Positions 1 through 8,423 of a DNA stretch of 64,000 nucleotides are shown here, in pieces. The position numbers and the translations under genes are program-made. The stretch comes from CBDDBK01 sp965225715 (lineage in GTDB: Bacteria; Bacteroidota; Bacteroidia; Cytophagales; Flammeovirgaceae), in contig CBDDBK010000002.1 of NCBI GenBank assembly GCA_965225715.1, positions 1,302,001 through 1,366,000 on the forward strand, read 5' to 3'. The number at the start of each line of letters is the position of its first letter. Position 1 is the stretch's first letter. Below the pieces are notes generated by a model. It had not been told where the DNA came from and did no database searches. It saw only the letters and a list, made by a program, of their open reading frames with translations.

Positions 1-2007
1 ACCTATTTCATTTTTTATTTTATCGCGTAAATCGAAGCTTGAAATACTACCTTCGTCTAATTCTTTATAAAATACATTGACAGTACCTGCATGACTGCCA
101 TTATCTTCACTTGTCGATCCCAACCAAGAAAAAGTGTGTCTAATCGTATTTTGAGTATCGCCTAATTCTAATTTTAGATCATTATTGACTTTCCAAACGG
201 CTTCATCAAATTTGGCTAATGCGGCTTTAACTTTATCTTCCCTGGTACCCGGTTTAAAGGCAACTTCTATTCTAAGGCTTGAAAATTCAATTTTTGGGAA
301 AAAAGTAAATTTAATAACTCCACCACCCAACAAACCGATAACAATAATAAATAAGCTGACAATAAAGCTTAAAGAAAGCCATTTATAACCAATAGTATAG
401 TTCAAGGCTTTTCCAAAAATAGTATCTCTTAGGTAGGCAATCATTTTATCTAAATAATATCTTATTTGCCTATTCCTTTTTTTAGAACGTCTAATATGGG
501 GAAGATTAGAGTTCTTATTTTGCTCATCTTTATGGTATCCAGATTTAAGCACTTTAGCCGAAGCTAAATGAGCAGGCAAGACTAAAAAGGCTTCTAAAAG
601 AGAAAAACCTAAACTAAAAATAACAACAATAGCCATTTCAGCTAAAAAAACAAAGTCGCCTCCGATTAGTATCATTGGTAAAAAAGCTACAATTGTAGTG
701 GTTACAGATGCTGTAACCGCAGGAAAAACCTCTAAAGTACCGTCTATAGCAGCCCGATATGGATTTTTACCTTTTTCAAAATGGGTATAGATATTTTCAG
801 CAATCACAATACCATCGTCAACTAAAATACCAACTACTAAAATCATTCCAAATAAAGAAATCATGTTAATAGTAAAAGTTGGAATAAAAGAAGCTAAAAT
901 AAACATACCCAAAAAAGATGCAGGTATGCCCCAAGCAACCCAAAGTGAGAGTCTTAGATTTAAAAAAATACTCAAAGAGATGATAACAAGAATGATACCT
1001 AAGCCAAAATTTTCGCTCAGAGTATCTAAACGCTGTTTTAAAAGTTCATAAAAATCAAAAGTTATCTCGAGTTTTATAGCATTATTTTTAGCGTTAAAAT
1101 CATCGACATATTTAATAACATCTTCAGAAATTTTTACGATATCTTCTTCGCCTAATTTATCTATTCTAAAATAAACAGCAGGTTTAGAATCTAATTTTAC
1201 CTCAAAAGGCTGATCAACAAATTGTTCTTTAATATTGGCAACATCGCGGAGTAAAATTTTTGACCCATCGTCTTCTGCCCGTAGTATAATTTCACTAATC
1301 TTATCAATATCTTCTCGTTTAGCTTTTGATCGGATAAGGACCTCTTCATTTTTGGTTCTTAACGTTCCAGCTGAAAGATCTAAATTATTAGATCGCACAG
1401 TAGCAGCAATCTCATTAAAAGTAAACCCGTATTTTAAGAGGGCTTCTTCATTGATTTCTATTGATATTTCTATTTCAGGAAAACCAATAACATTAATTTG
1501 AGAAATATTAGGCAATGCTAATAAATCATCTTCTATTTGATCTGCATATTCCTTTAGCACTTTGATATTAACATCGCCACTTAAACCTATCCATTGGCTT
1601 GGCTGACGAGGTTTAACTTTATAAATGATAGGCTTTTCAGCACTAACAGGAAAAGAGCTTATCCCATCAACAGCATTTTTAACTTCTGTAAAAACCTCAT
1701 CAATACTATATTGAGCTAATATTTCAATAGTAATATTAACCCCATTTTCCGAAGAAGTCGAAACCACATTATCTATACCAATAACACTTTCTATAGCTTC
1801 TTCAACTTTTTGGGTAATACCTTGTTCTACTTCCTCAGGAGAAGCACCAGGATAAGCCATTTGAATTCTGATATCAGTGGCATCACTCTCAGGAAAATAG
1901 GCTTTTTTTGTAGAAAAAAAAGCTACTAAACCCAATATAACCGTAATAGCAATAACGATATTAGCATATATGCCATACTTGATAAAACTTTCAATTATTT
2001 TTCTCAT
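1..2007 (-). CDS. RND efflux transporter, inner-membrane subunit (partial)
   Basis: The window holds the first 669 codons; the reading frame stays open to base 1, so the C-terminal third lies outside (family length is about 1020-1100 aa). The start ATG is at 2005-2007, giving MRKIIESFIKYG followed by a first membrane helix, as in AcrB/MexB-type proton-driven pumps. A periplasmic porter-like region follows (FFSTKKAYFPESD, EVEQGITQKVEEA), then a cluster of helices including GILVDDGIVIAENI, which is the TM4 Asp-Asp motif used for proton relay in this family. A second large periplasmic loop begins after GGGVIKFTFFPKIEF. It follows the adaptor gene with a gap of about 144 bases on the same strand, so the two form an operon. 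No TolC gene is visible; it may lie beyond base 1. Substrate cannot be told from sequence. Confidence 0.93.
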   Translation of the reverse strand, partial: MRKIIESFIKYGIYANIVIAITVILGLVAFFSTKKAYFPESDATDIRIQMAYPGASPEEVEQGITQKVEEAIESVIGIDNVVSTSSENGVNITIEILAQYSIDEVFTEVKNAVDGISSFPVSAEKPIIYKVKPRQPSQWIGLSGDVNIKVLKEYADQIEDDLLALPNISQINVIGFPEIEISIEINEEALLKYGFTFNEIAATVRSNNLDLSAGTLRTKNEEVLIRSKAKREDIDKISEIILRAEDDGSKILLRDVANIKEQFVDQPFEVKLDSKPAVYFRIDKLGEEDIVKISEDVIKYVDDFNAKNNAIKLEITFDFYELLKQRLDTLSENFGLGIILVIISLSIFLNLRLSLWVAWGIPASFLGMFILASFIPTFTINMISLFGMILVVGILVDDGIVIAENIYTHFEKGKNPYRAAIDGTLEVFPAVTASVTTTIVAFLPMILIGGDFVFLAEMAIVVIFSLGFSLLEAFLVLPAHLASAKVLKSGYHKDEQNKNSNLPHIRRSKKRNRQIRYYLDKMIAYLRDTIFGKALNYTIGYKWLSLSFIVSLFIIVIGLLGGGVIKFTFFPKIEFSSLRIEVAFKPGTREDKVKAALAKFDEAVWKVNNDLKLELGDTQNTIRHTFSWLGSTSEDNGSHAGTVNVFYKELDEGSISSFDLRDKIKNEIG

Positions 2008-2151
2008 ATCTTTTATTTAAAAATAGTTAAAAATAGTTTTTAATATATTGATTATAAAATAACTATGATGCTTGTGTTTGAAATATTTAATTATCTTATT
2101 TTCAGTATTAAAACTTTCCAAAAATTTTGCAACTATTGGTTTACTTCTATA

Positions 2152-3276
2152 TTATATTTTTTTGACTATCATACCTTCATAAGCATTGATAAGGCTTTCG
2201 ATAACCAAACTACTCGTACTGTCCAGACCAGAAATAATAACTGTTTCGGGGTTAACTTTGTGAATAATAATATTTTTAATTTTTAAAATACTATCATTTT
2301 CTACTATATAAACTTGGTTATTATTAAAAACTGTTTCTCTATTGACCTCTAGAACTTGTTCAAAAGTTTTTGTCTGAATGGATGCTTTTAAATACATGCC
2401 TTCATAAACAGGATATTTTGAATTTTGGAAAATAGAAACATATACATCTATAGATTGCGTATTTTGATTAATAACTTTACTGATACGATTAATCCGACCT
2501 TTCCATCTGTTTTGAGTAGATTCATCTTGAATATCAACAAAACGACCTATTTCTAACCATTTTATATTTTCAACAGGAATTGATAATTTTAAATCTAAGT
2601 CGCTAGTTTCAATTACCTTAGCTATTTGTTTTCCTTGGGAAGCAAAAGAGCCTTCATGAGCATCTACTTGAATAATTGTACCGGAAAAACTGGCTTTTAC
2701 TGTATATTTTTCTAAATTAACTTCTCTTTGTCGAATGTCATAGTAATTTTTAAAAATATTTTTAGTCACTAAAAAAACTTTTTCTTTTTGTTCTTCTACA
2801 TTTGGTAACTTAGGTAAAGGGTCTTCTAAATCAATAGTTTGAAAATAGACGTTCCATTTTTGAAAAACGGAAGAAAAATCGACTTTTAAATCTGGTAATA
2901 TAGCTGCTAAGTCTTTCATAAATGTGCTTTTTAAGGAACGTAAACTTAAAACAGCTTCTCTATTATCTATTTTAAATAAGATTTGTCCTTTTCTAAAATT
3001 TTGTCCTTCTTTTAAAGGAACATTTCCTTTTTTTATAATTCCTCCTACTTCTGTAACAACCTCTAAAGGAGAAGCCGAAGTAACACGTCCGAAAACGACA
3101 ACTTCCGATTTAATATTTTTATAATGAATAGATTGAGTCTTAACATTTTTAATAATTTTAGGCGTTTCTTTGGGCTTTAGTTCTTTTTTTTTGGAAAAAA
3201 GAAATTTCATCAAAAATATAGCAGTAACAATCATGATCGGTCCGATAATTATTGTTTTGATTTGGCGAGAAGTCAT
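2152..3276 (-). CDS. RND efflux periplasmic adaptor (HlyD/AcrA-type membrane fusion protein)
   Basis: A 374-aa protein with an N-terminal membrane anchor (about residues 8-27, IIIGPIMIVTAIFLMKF) and the split lipoyl/barrel-sandwich hybrid typical of membrane fusion proteins: the first half near residues 65-105 (EVGGIIKKGNVPLKEGQNF) and the second near 190-225 (ASFSGTIIQVDAHEGSFASQG). A helical hairpin lies between them and a beta-barrel follows (VGRF-like IGRFVDIQD). The role is to link the inner-membrane pump encoded just downstream (1-2007) to an outer-membrane channel. The order adaptor-then-transporter is usual in Bacteroidota. The long upstream gap holds a TATATTTG box read on this strand at 3481-3488, which could drive the operon. 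Confidence 0.92.
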   Translation of the reverse strand: MTSRQIKTIIIGPIMIVTAIFLMKFLFSKKKELKPKETPKIIKNVKTQSIHYKNIKSEVVVFGRVTSASPLEVVTEVGGIIKKGNVPLKEGQNFRKGQILFKIDNREAVLSLRSLKSTFMKDLAAILPDLKVDFSSVFQKWNVYFQTIDLEDPLPKLPNVEEQKEKVFLVTKNIFKNYYDIRQREVNLEKYTVKASFSGTIIQVDAHEGSFASQGKQIAKVIETSDLDLKLSIPVENIKWLEIGRFVDIQDESTQNRWKGRINRISKVINQNTQSIDVYVSIFQNSKYPVYEGMYLKASIQTKTFEQVLEVNRETVFNNNQVYIVENDSILKIKNIIIHKVNPETVIISGLDSTSSLVIESLINAYEGMIVKKI

Positions 3277-3344
3277 AATAGTGTAAGGAATTTAATGGAA
3301 AAATGTTTCAACAAGTATTAAATAAAATAAAAAAGCATATTAAA

Positions 3345-3480
3345 CTCTATATTCTACTTTTTTTGCACGAAATAAAAATCTTAAAATATAAATTACTAAA
3401 AACGAGGTATTTCAATATTTTACAAATTGCTATAAATTTTTACAATTATAGAGTCTATTTTACAAAAAACATAAAAAAAA
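3345..3480. repeat. Dispersed AT-rich intergenic repeat, copy 1
   Basis: The 380-base gap between the efflux operon and the next gene has no convincing gene. It carries a stretch beginning TTTTTTTGCACGAAATAAAA, followed by ATATAAATTACTAAAAA and ending in ATAGAGTCTATT. Closely similar blocks stand at about 17045-17135, 22008-22085 and 25150-25262, always between genes. The 68-codon open frame across it (3303-3509) is Lys/Ile/Leu-rich with no family resemblance and is best explained by base composition. Confidence 0.5.
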
Positions 3481-3488
3481 CAAATATA
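3481..3488 (-). promoter_or_regulatory. Bacteroidota -7 box (TATATTTG) upstream of efflux operon
   Basis: Read on the minus strand the bases are TATATTTG, matching the Bacteroidota TAnnTTTG -7 element. It lies about 205 bases upstream of the adaptor start. No clear TTG at the -33 position is seen at normal spacing, so the call is tentative. A second candidate (TAATTTTG) lies at about 3522. The site overlaps an ATAGC-N3-GCTAT palindrome (3486-3498). Confidence 0.3.
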
Positions 3489-3656
3489 GCAAGGCTATTT
3501 TTAGCTTAGAAATAATTAATTTCAAAATTAGCAAATTATGACAATACTATCTTAATTTTGAGGTGTATATACTTAAAAAGAAAATTAAATATTTTGTAAT
3601 GTCTTATTTTTTATAAATTAATTATACTTATAAATTGTTTTTATTAAAAAAATCAT

Positions 3657-4814
3657 ATGGAAACAATTCAGATCAATAAAGAACGCCTTTTATGGTGTTG
3701 TAGAGAATTTGGAGAAACTCTAGAAGATGTATTGGAACATTTAAAAATTAGCAATATAAATGGGGAAGGTATTTTTTCTATTCCTCAATTAAAAAAAATA
3801 GCCAATTATTTTAAGTATGATATTCTTTTTTTTCTTGAAAAGAAAAATTTTCAAGAAGATAAGGTATATTCTCCTCAATTCAGAACTCTTAGTAGCCAGA
3901 AGCCAACTCTATCTGGTCAGGTCAAAAATTTTATAAGACAAACGGAACGGCAAAGGTCCATTTATTTAGGACTTTTAGAAGACTTAGCAATGCCTATAAA
4001 AAAATGGTATCCCAAAAACTTGGAGATTAGCAATGACTATCTCTTAAACTTAGACGATTCTAAATTTATGGATTTTTGTCAGCGGGTGCGCTCTTGGCTT
4101 GGTATGGAGCCAAATAAAGGTTATTTATTTGAACAATGGCGAAAAGCCTTAGAAAACAAAGGGTTGCTAATCATTCTTAGCAATGGCTATAAAGGCACTT
4201 GGCAGTTGCCAAAAGAAGATGCTGTTCGTGCTTTTTCCCTTTATTTTGAAGAAATGCCCATCATAGCTATCAAAAAACAATCTATTGCCTACACGCCCGA
4301 AACATTTTCTCTCTTGCACGAATTAGCCCATTTACTTATTCATAAAAGGAGTTTTATTGATAATAGTCGTGATTTTGATAGCCATAAGGTGTATGAAAAA
4401 ATGGCGAATAAGTTTGCGGCTTGGATATTATTACCGGAATATCTTTTAAATAAAATAGATTATTCTATTCTTAATAAAAAACCTATCCAAGACTATAATT
4501 CTTACTTGAGACCTTATGCAAAACAGTGGAACATAAGTGTAGAAGTTATTCTTCGTCGTTTTTTAGATAAAGGTTTGTTAACTCAAAAAAACTATAATCT
4601 TTACCGCGAATATCAACAATTGGCAAGTGAAAAATATGCTCAAAAACGATCTGGTGGTCAGCGTCTTCGCGAAAAAGAACCAATTAAAATATTTGGACAG
4701 GCTTACGTAAATACTGTTTTAGATGCTTTTAACGCTCAAAAAATTACTTTGCTTAAAGCAAGTCGATATTTGGATAATTTAAAAATCAAATACTTACATA
4801 AATTAGAAAAATGA
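3657..4814 (+). CDS. ImmA/IrrE-family metallo-endopeptidase with N-terminal regulator-like domain
   Basis: A 385-aa cytosolic protein. The zinc-peptidase motif HELAH sits at residues 221-225 (SLLHELAHLLIH), and the downstream helix EKMANKFAAWILLP (from E247) supplies the likely third ligand and the Leu-Pro ending seen in ImmA/IrrE (COG2856) proteins. The N-terminal ~65 residues (ERLLWCCREFGETLEDVLEHL) resemble the helical N-terminus of XRE-ImmA fusion proteins, though a classical HTH is weak. Family members cleave repressors or act with toxins and mobile elements (ImmA of ICEBs1, IrrE of Deinococcus). The C-terminal part is helical and basic. It lies 50 bases before a small antitoxin gene on the same strand, so the two may form one accessory unit. 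The target is not identifiable. Confidence 0.85.
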   Translation: METIQINKERLLWCCREFGETLEDVLEHLKISNINGEGIFSIPQLKKIANYFKYDILFFLEKKNFQEDKVYSPQFRTLSSQKPTLSGQVKNFIRQTERQRSIYLGLLEDLAMPIKKWYPKNLEISNDYLLNLDDSKFMDFCQRVRSWLGMEPNKGYLFEQWRKALENKGLLIILSNGYKGTWQLPKEDAVRAFSLYFEEMPIIAIKKQSIAYTPETFSLLHELAHLLIHKRSFIDNSRDFDSHKVYEKMANKFAAWILLPEYLLNKIDYSILNKKPIQDYNSYLRPYAKQWNISVEVILRRFLDKGLLTQKNYNLYREYQQLASEKYAQKRSGGQRLREKEPIKIFGQAYVNTVLDAFNAQKITLLKASRYLDNLKIKYLHKLEK

Positions 4815-4864
4815 AAAAATATCTTTATTGAGTTCTTTAGTATTGTTTACAAAAATTTAATCCT

Positions 4865-5086
4865 ATGAAATTAGTATTGGAAGTAAAGGATGAAAAAGTG
4901 CCTTTTATTTTAGAGGTGCTTCGGAATTTTAAGTTTGTAAAAGAGATAACTCCTCTGTCTGAAAAAGAGGAAATTATAGAAGATATTAAACAAGGGGTTC
5001 GGGAATTAAACCTAATTAGGGCAGGGAAAAAACAGGCTAAAGACGCAGAAAAATTTATACATGAATTACAAAATCAAAACCGTTGA
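4865..5086 (+). CDS. Small type II antitoxin-like protein, now without an intact toxin
   Basis: A 73-aa acidic/basic protein starting MKLVLEVKDEKVPFILEVLR and ending in a Lys/Gln-rich helix (GKKQAKDAEKFIHELQN). This layout is common for Bacteroidota antitoxins encoded immediately upstream of RelE/ParE-type toxins. Its last 26 bases overlap an in-frame-shifted ATG (5061) that opens the remains of such a toxin, which is the usual coupling in these pairs. The antitoxin reading frame itself appears complete. The family assignment comes from size, position and N-terminal style, not from a diagnostic motif. Confidence 0.7.
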   Translation: MKLVLEVKDEKVPFILEVLRNFKFVKEITPLSEKEEIIEDIKQGVRELNLIRAGKKQAKDAEKFIHELQNQNR

Positions 5087-5129
5087 GTCTTTTGAGAAAA
5101 AGGATTTTTGCCTTACTTTTTTGTATTGA
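5061..5129 (+). pseudogene. Truncated RelE/ParE-like toxin remnant
   Basis: A 22-codon frame, MNYKIKTVESFEKKDFCLTF plus two residues, starts inside the antitoxin gene (26-base overlap) and then stops. The opening MNYKIKTVESFEK resembles the start of RelE/ParE toxins, which continue for about 90-100 residues with Lys-rich helices. After codon 13 the sequence no longer looks like a toxin, and the next gene on the other strand ends only 16 bases later. A deletion or replacement has removed the rest. The break lies in GAGAAAAAGGATTTTTG, similar to a short motif seen elsewhere between genes. Confidence 0.55.
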
Positions 5130-5144
5130 AAACAAGCAATTTTC

Positions 5145-8063
5145 CTACTTTTTTAACCCCTCAAAAAGTATTTCTCCAATATGATAAGATTTTCTTTGAA
5201 TGCCATCTTTAATTTGGTGTCTGCAGCTTGTACCATTAGCGACAACTAAAACCTCTTCAGGTGTTTTTTCTAAAGTGGGCAATAAGACCAAATTTGCCAC
5301 TTTCATAGATAAGTCATAATTTTCTTTTTCATAACCAAAAGAACCTGCCATACCACAACAACCGGATCTAATAAATTGAACCTTATAGTTTTTAAGCAAA
5401 TTAAGCGATTGCCGAATAGGGGTTAAAGGGGTTAAGGCTTTTTGATAACAATGCACATGAATTTTTAAAGTTTTTGTCTTGTCGGTAAAACTTTCTGGAC
5501 TAATAGCGCCTTTTTCCAAGGCTTTAGCTAAAAACTCTTCCAATAAAAAACTGCTTTTTGCTAAAGTTTTAGCCTTTTCTTTAAGAGCTGGCTCTATAAG
5601 TTCCAAGGCTTCATCTCGAAAAGTTAATAAAGTCGAAGGTTCTATGCCAATCATAGGAGTTTCGGGACAAATAAACCGACTAAGCAATTCTACATTTTTG
5701 GAAATCAAATGTTTAGCTTCTTCTAAAAGACCTTTTGAAAGGTATGTTCGACCGCTTTCCAAATGTTTTGGAATGATAACCTCATAACCTAAATGATTGA
5801 GTAATTTAATGGTTTTTATACCAATGGCGACATCGTTATAATTCGTAAATTCATCGCAAAACAGGTAAACCTTACCCAACTTTTTGGGCGATTTTGGCAA
5901 ACAAGAATAGGATTTTTGATACCACTTTCTTAAAGTTGTCTTTGCCAATAAGGGCATAGAGCGTTTGTCAGAAAAGCCAAGTATTTTTTTGAAAGGTTGA
6001 GCAAGGCTCTGATTTCCAAAAATAAAATTATACAACTTAGGGGTCTGGGCGGCAAAAGCATTCATCAAACCAAAGTTAGCAATTAACCAAGTTCGTAAAG
6101 AGACAGGATTGGTTTTGGACATTTGGTATAAGAATTCGGCTTTCATTTTTGCTATATCCACATTAGATGGACATTCAGATTTACACCCTTTACAAGAAAG
6201 GCAAAGTTTCATAACTTCTTTAAGTTCTTGATTATCAAAAGGGTTTTCTCCTTCATTTTTTGTTAAAATACTCCTCAATATATTTGCCCTAGCGCGGGTA
6301 GTGTCTTTTTCATTTTTGCTTGCCATGTAACTTGGACACATAGTACCGCCGGTAATTTCAGTTTTTCGGCAGTCCCCCGAACCGTTGCACATTTCGGCAG
6401 CCCGTAAAAGTCCTTTTGTAGCTGAAAAATCAAAAAGAGTATCAAAGGTCGGTGTTTCTTGATTTGGGCGGTAACGTAAACCTGTATTCATAGGTGGAGT
6501 ATTGACGATCTTATTGGGATTAAAAATATTTTGTTTATCCCAAGTTTTTTTTAAATCCTCGTATAAAGCGTAATTGGACTCACCTATCATGAAAGGAATA
6601 AATTCGCCTCTAAGTCTGCCATCTCCGTGTTCACCACTCAAAGAGCCTTTATACTTTTTGACCAAAGTGGCAATTTCTTGCGCTATGGTTTTAAAAAGGG
6701 CGTTTCCTTGAGGTGTTTTTAAGTTAATAAGCGGCCGCAAATGCAATTCTCCGGAACCCGCATGGGCATAATGCACACAATAGAGATCATATTTTTTTAA
6801 AACGCGGTTAAAATCAGCAATGTAAGCGGGTAAATCTTCAACAGTAACACAGGTATCTTCTATTACAGCCACCGGTTTGGTGTCTCCGGGCATGTTGGAA
6901 AGTAAACCCAAACCAGCTTTTCGTAACTCCCATACTTTAGAGGCTTTGACTTTTGGAATAATAGGAAAAGCATAACCCAAATCTGTTTTTTTAAACGCTG
7001 CTATAAGTTCATGAGCTTGCTTTTCAACTTCTTCATGAGTCTGATGACGTAAATCTACAACTAAAATAGCTTCAGGCTTTCCGTTTACAAAAAAAGCATT
7101 TTCTGCTTGTTCTCGGTTATTTTTAGCGCAGGAAATAATATGATGATCGATAAGTTCACAAGCATGAGGCTTAAACTTTAGGGCAATTAAATTAGCCTTT
7201 AACGAATCTTGCAGAGAAGCAAAATGGGCACAAACAAGCAAGTGTTCTGGAGGTGGAGTAGAGGAAAGAGCAAGTGTTAATTCGCTTAACAAAGCCAAAG
7301 TGCCTTCCGAGCCAGCGATGAGTTTACAAAAATTAAAAGGCTGGTTACTGTTTTTATCAAAAACTTCATTATCCAAAAGTAAGTCGATGGCGTAGCCGGT
7401 GTTGCGTCTTGGAATATTAGGTTTTGGAAAAGAAGAACTAATGTTTTTTTGGTTATTTTCATGACTTAATATTTCTAAAATATGCCTGTATAATTTGCCT
7501 TCTAAATTTTGAAGTTGGGTTTTTTGAAAAAAGGTTTTTTTATCAATAGCCTCAAAAACTACTTCTGTCCCATCGGATAAAAAGGCTTTAACTTTCAAAA
7601 GATGGTCTCTGGTAGAACCATAAACCAGTGAATTAGAGCCACAAGAATTGTTTCCCACCATACCTCCAATCATTGCTCTGTTGGCTGTGGAGGTTTCAGG
7701 ACCAAAATACAGGTCATGAGGCTTTAAAAAAATAGTCAACTCGTTTCGGATAACGCCGGGTTGTACGGTTACTGTTTTTCCAACTTTATCGAAATGAAGT
7801 ATTTCGGTCATATAACGGGACATATCCACCACTAAACCCTTACCGACAACTTGTCCTGCTAAGGAGGTACCTGCTGTGCGAGGAATAAGACCAAGCCGAT
7901 GCGTTTTTGCAAAAAAAACCAATTTTTGTAAATCCGATTCTGTCTTTGGAAAAGCTACGCCAAGCGGCTCTTCTTGGTAAGCCGAAGCATCAGTAGCATA
8001 AAGACTCTTATATAAATTATCGGTTTTGATAGAACCTTCTAAGTCCAAAGATTTAAAGTCCAT
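5145..8063 (-). CDS. FAD-linked oxidoreductase with Fe-S and CCG domains (YdiJ/Dld-II type)
   Basis: A 972-aa single-chain dehydrogenase. Residues about 35-260 form a PCMH-type FAD-binding domain (LIPRTAGTSLAGQ, GNNSCGSNSLVYGSTRDHL); about 270-540 the FAD-oxidase C-terminal domain, ending with GSLSGEHGDGRLRGEF. A ferredoxin-like part follows (CNGSGDCRK, MCPSYMAS and CLSCKGCKSECPSNVDIAK, about 555-640), then a cysteine-rich CCG domain with CCGMAGSFGYE near residue 899. The length and order match E. coli YdiJ, reported as a D-2-hydroxyglutarate dehydrogenase, and D-lactate dehydrogenases of the same architecture. Electrons from a 2-hydroxy acid probably pass through FAD and Fe-S to a membrane acceptor. 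It stands alone with no transporter or regulator nearby. The exact substrate is open. Confidence 0.92.
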   Translation of the reverse strand: MDFKSLDLEGSIKTDNLYKSLYATDASAYQEEPLGVAFPKTESDLQKLVFFAKTHRLGLIPRTAGTSLAGQVVGKGLVVDMSRYMTEILHFDKVGKTVTVQPGVIRNELTIFLKPHDLYFGPETSTANRAMIGGMVGNNSCGSNSLVYGSTRDHLLKVKAFLSDGTEVVFEAIDKKTFFQKTQLQNLEGKLYRHILEILSHENNQKNISSSFPKPNIPRRNTGYAIDLLLDNEVFDKNSNQPFNFCKLIAGSEGTLALLSELTLALSSTPPPEHLLVCAHFASLQDSLKANLIALKFKPHACELIDHHIISCAKNNREQAENAFFVNGKPEAILVVDLRHQTHEEVEKQAHELIAAFKKTDLGYAFPIIPKVKASKVWELRKAGLGLLSNMPGDTKPVAVIEDTCVTVEDLPAYIADFNRVLKKYDLYCVHYAHAGSGELHLRPLINLKTPQGNALFKTIAQEIATLVKKYKGSLSGEHGDGRLRGEFIPFMIGESNYALYEDLKKTWDKQNIFNPNKIVNTPPMNTGLRYRPNQETPTFDTLFDFSATKGLLRAAEMCNGSGDCRKTEITGGTMCPSYMASKNEKDTTRARANILRSILTKNEGENPFDNQELKEVMKLCLSCKGCKSECPSNVDIAKMKAEFLYQMSKTNPVSLRTWLIANFGLMNAFAAQTPKLYNFIFGNQSLAQPFKKILGFSDKRSMPLLAKTTLRKWYQKSYSCLPKSPKKLGKVYLFCDEFTNYNDVAIGIKTIKLLNHLGYEVIIPKHLESGRTYLSKGLLEEAKHLISKNVELLSRFICPETPMIGIEPSTLLTFRDEALELIEPALKEKAKTLAKSSFLLEEFLAKALEKGAISPESFTDKTKTLKIHVHCYQKALTPLTPIRQSLNLLKNYKVQFIRSGCCGMAGSFGYEKENYDLSMKVANLVLLPTLEKTPEEVLVVANGTSCRHQIKDGIQRKSYHIGEILFEGLKK

Positions 8064-8134
8064 TTTTGAATAAGCAATTTTTTGTAAAAACTTTTTAAAG
8101 TGTTATTTGAAATACAGTAAAATAACCATTTAAT

Positions 8135-8403
8135 GGTGGTGTTATACAAAGTATGATGTCAAATTTTACACATGCCCGTTATTGATATAAAAGAAAGCTA
8201 ACATCTGGCTTTGCAGTGATAATTTTGCTTCTTTAATTTGTTTATGCCATTTTTTCTTATATCTTCGCTGTCACATTTGGGGCATTTTAGGGTTATTTCT
8301 ATGGTCATATTGTCTTATTTGAGTGAAACAAATGAACAAATATAACTCTAAATGTCTCAATATCAAAACTACTTTTTTAAATCATATTTTCTACAACACC
8401 ACC
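8135..8403. mobile_element. IS1-family insertion sequence remnant, internally deleted
   Basis: The ends GGTGGTGTTATA (8135-8146) and, on the other strand, GGTGGTGTTGTA (8392-8403) form a 12-bp inverted repeat with one mismatch. This fits IS1-family ends, which begin GGTG. Only 269 bases remain, against about 700-800 for a full element, and inside is the zinc-finger start of InsA on the minus strand. No convincing target duplication is visible. Most of the transposase, including all of the catalytic InsB part, is gone. It lies immediately upstream of the TSP3-repeat lipoprotein gene at 8424. Confidence 0.65.
8198..8308 (-). pseudogene. InsA-like zinc-finger fragment of an IS1-family transposase
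   Basis: Thirty-six codons starting MTIEITLKCPKCDSEDIRKN and continuing with KQNYHCKARC before a stop. The CPKC...C pattern with the intervening Lys/Asn-rich strand is the N-terminal zinc ribbon of InsA-type IS1 proteins. The second half of the ribbon and the HTH are missing, so it is a broken gene inside the inverted repeats described for 8135-8403. Confidence 0.65.
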
Positions 8404-8423
8404 AGATCAAATAACTTTAAACA

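Noticed and set aside
3303..3509. A 68-codon frame upstream of the ImmA/IrrE gene
   Set aside because: Its composition is Lys/Ile/Leu-dominated, it overlaps a dispersed AT-rich repeat, and it has no family resemblance.
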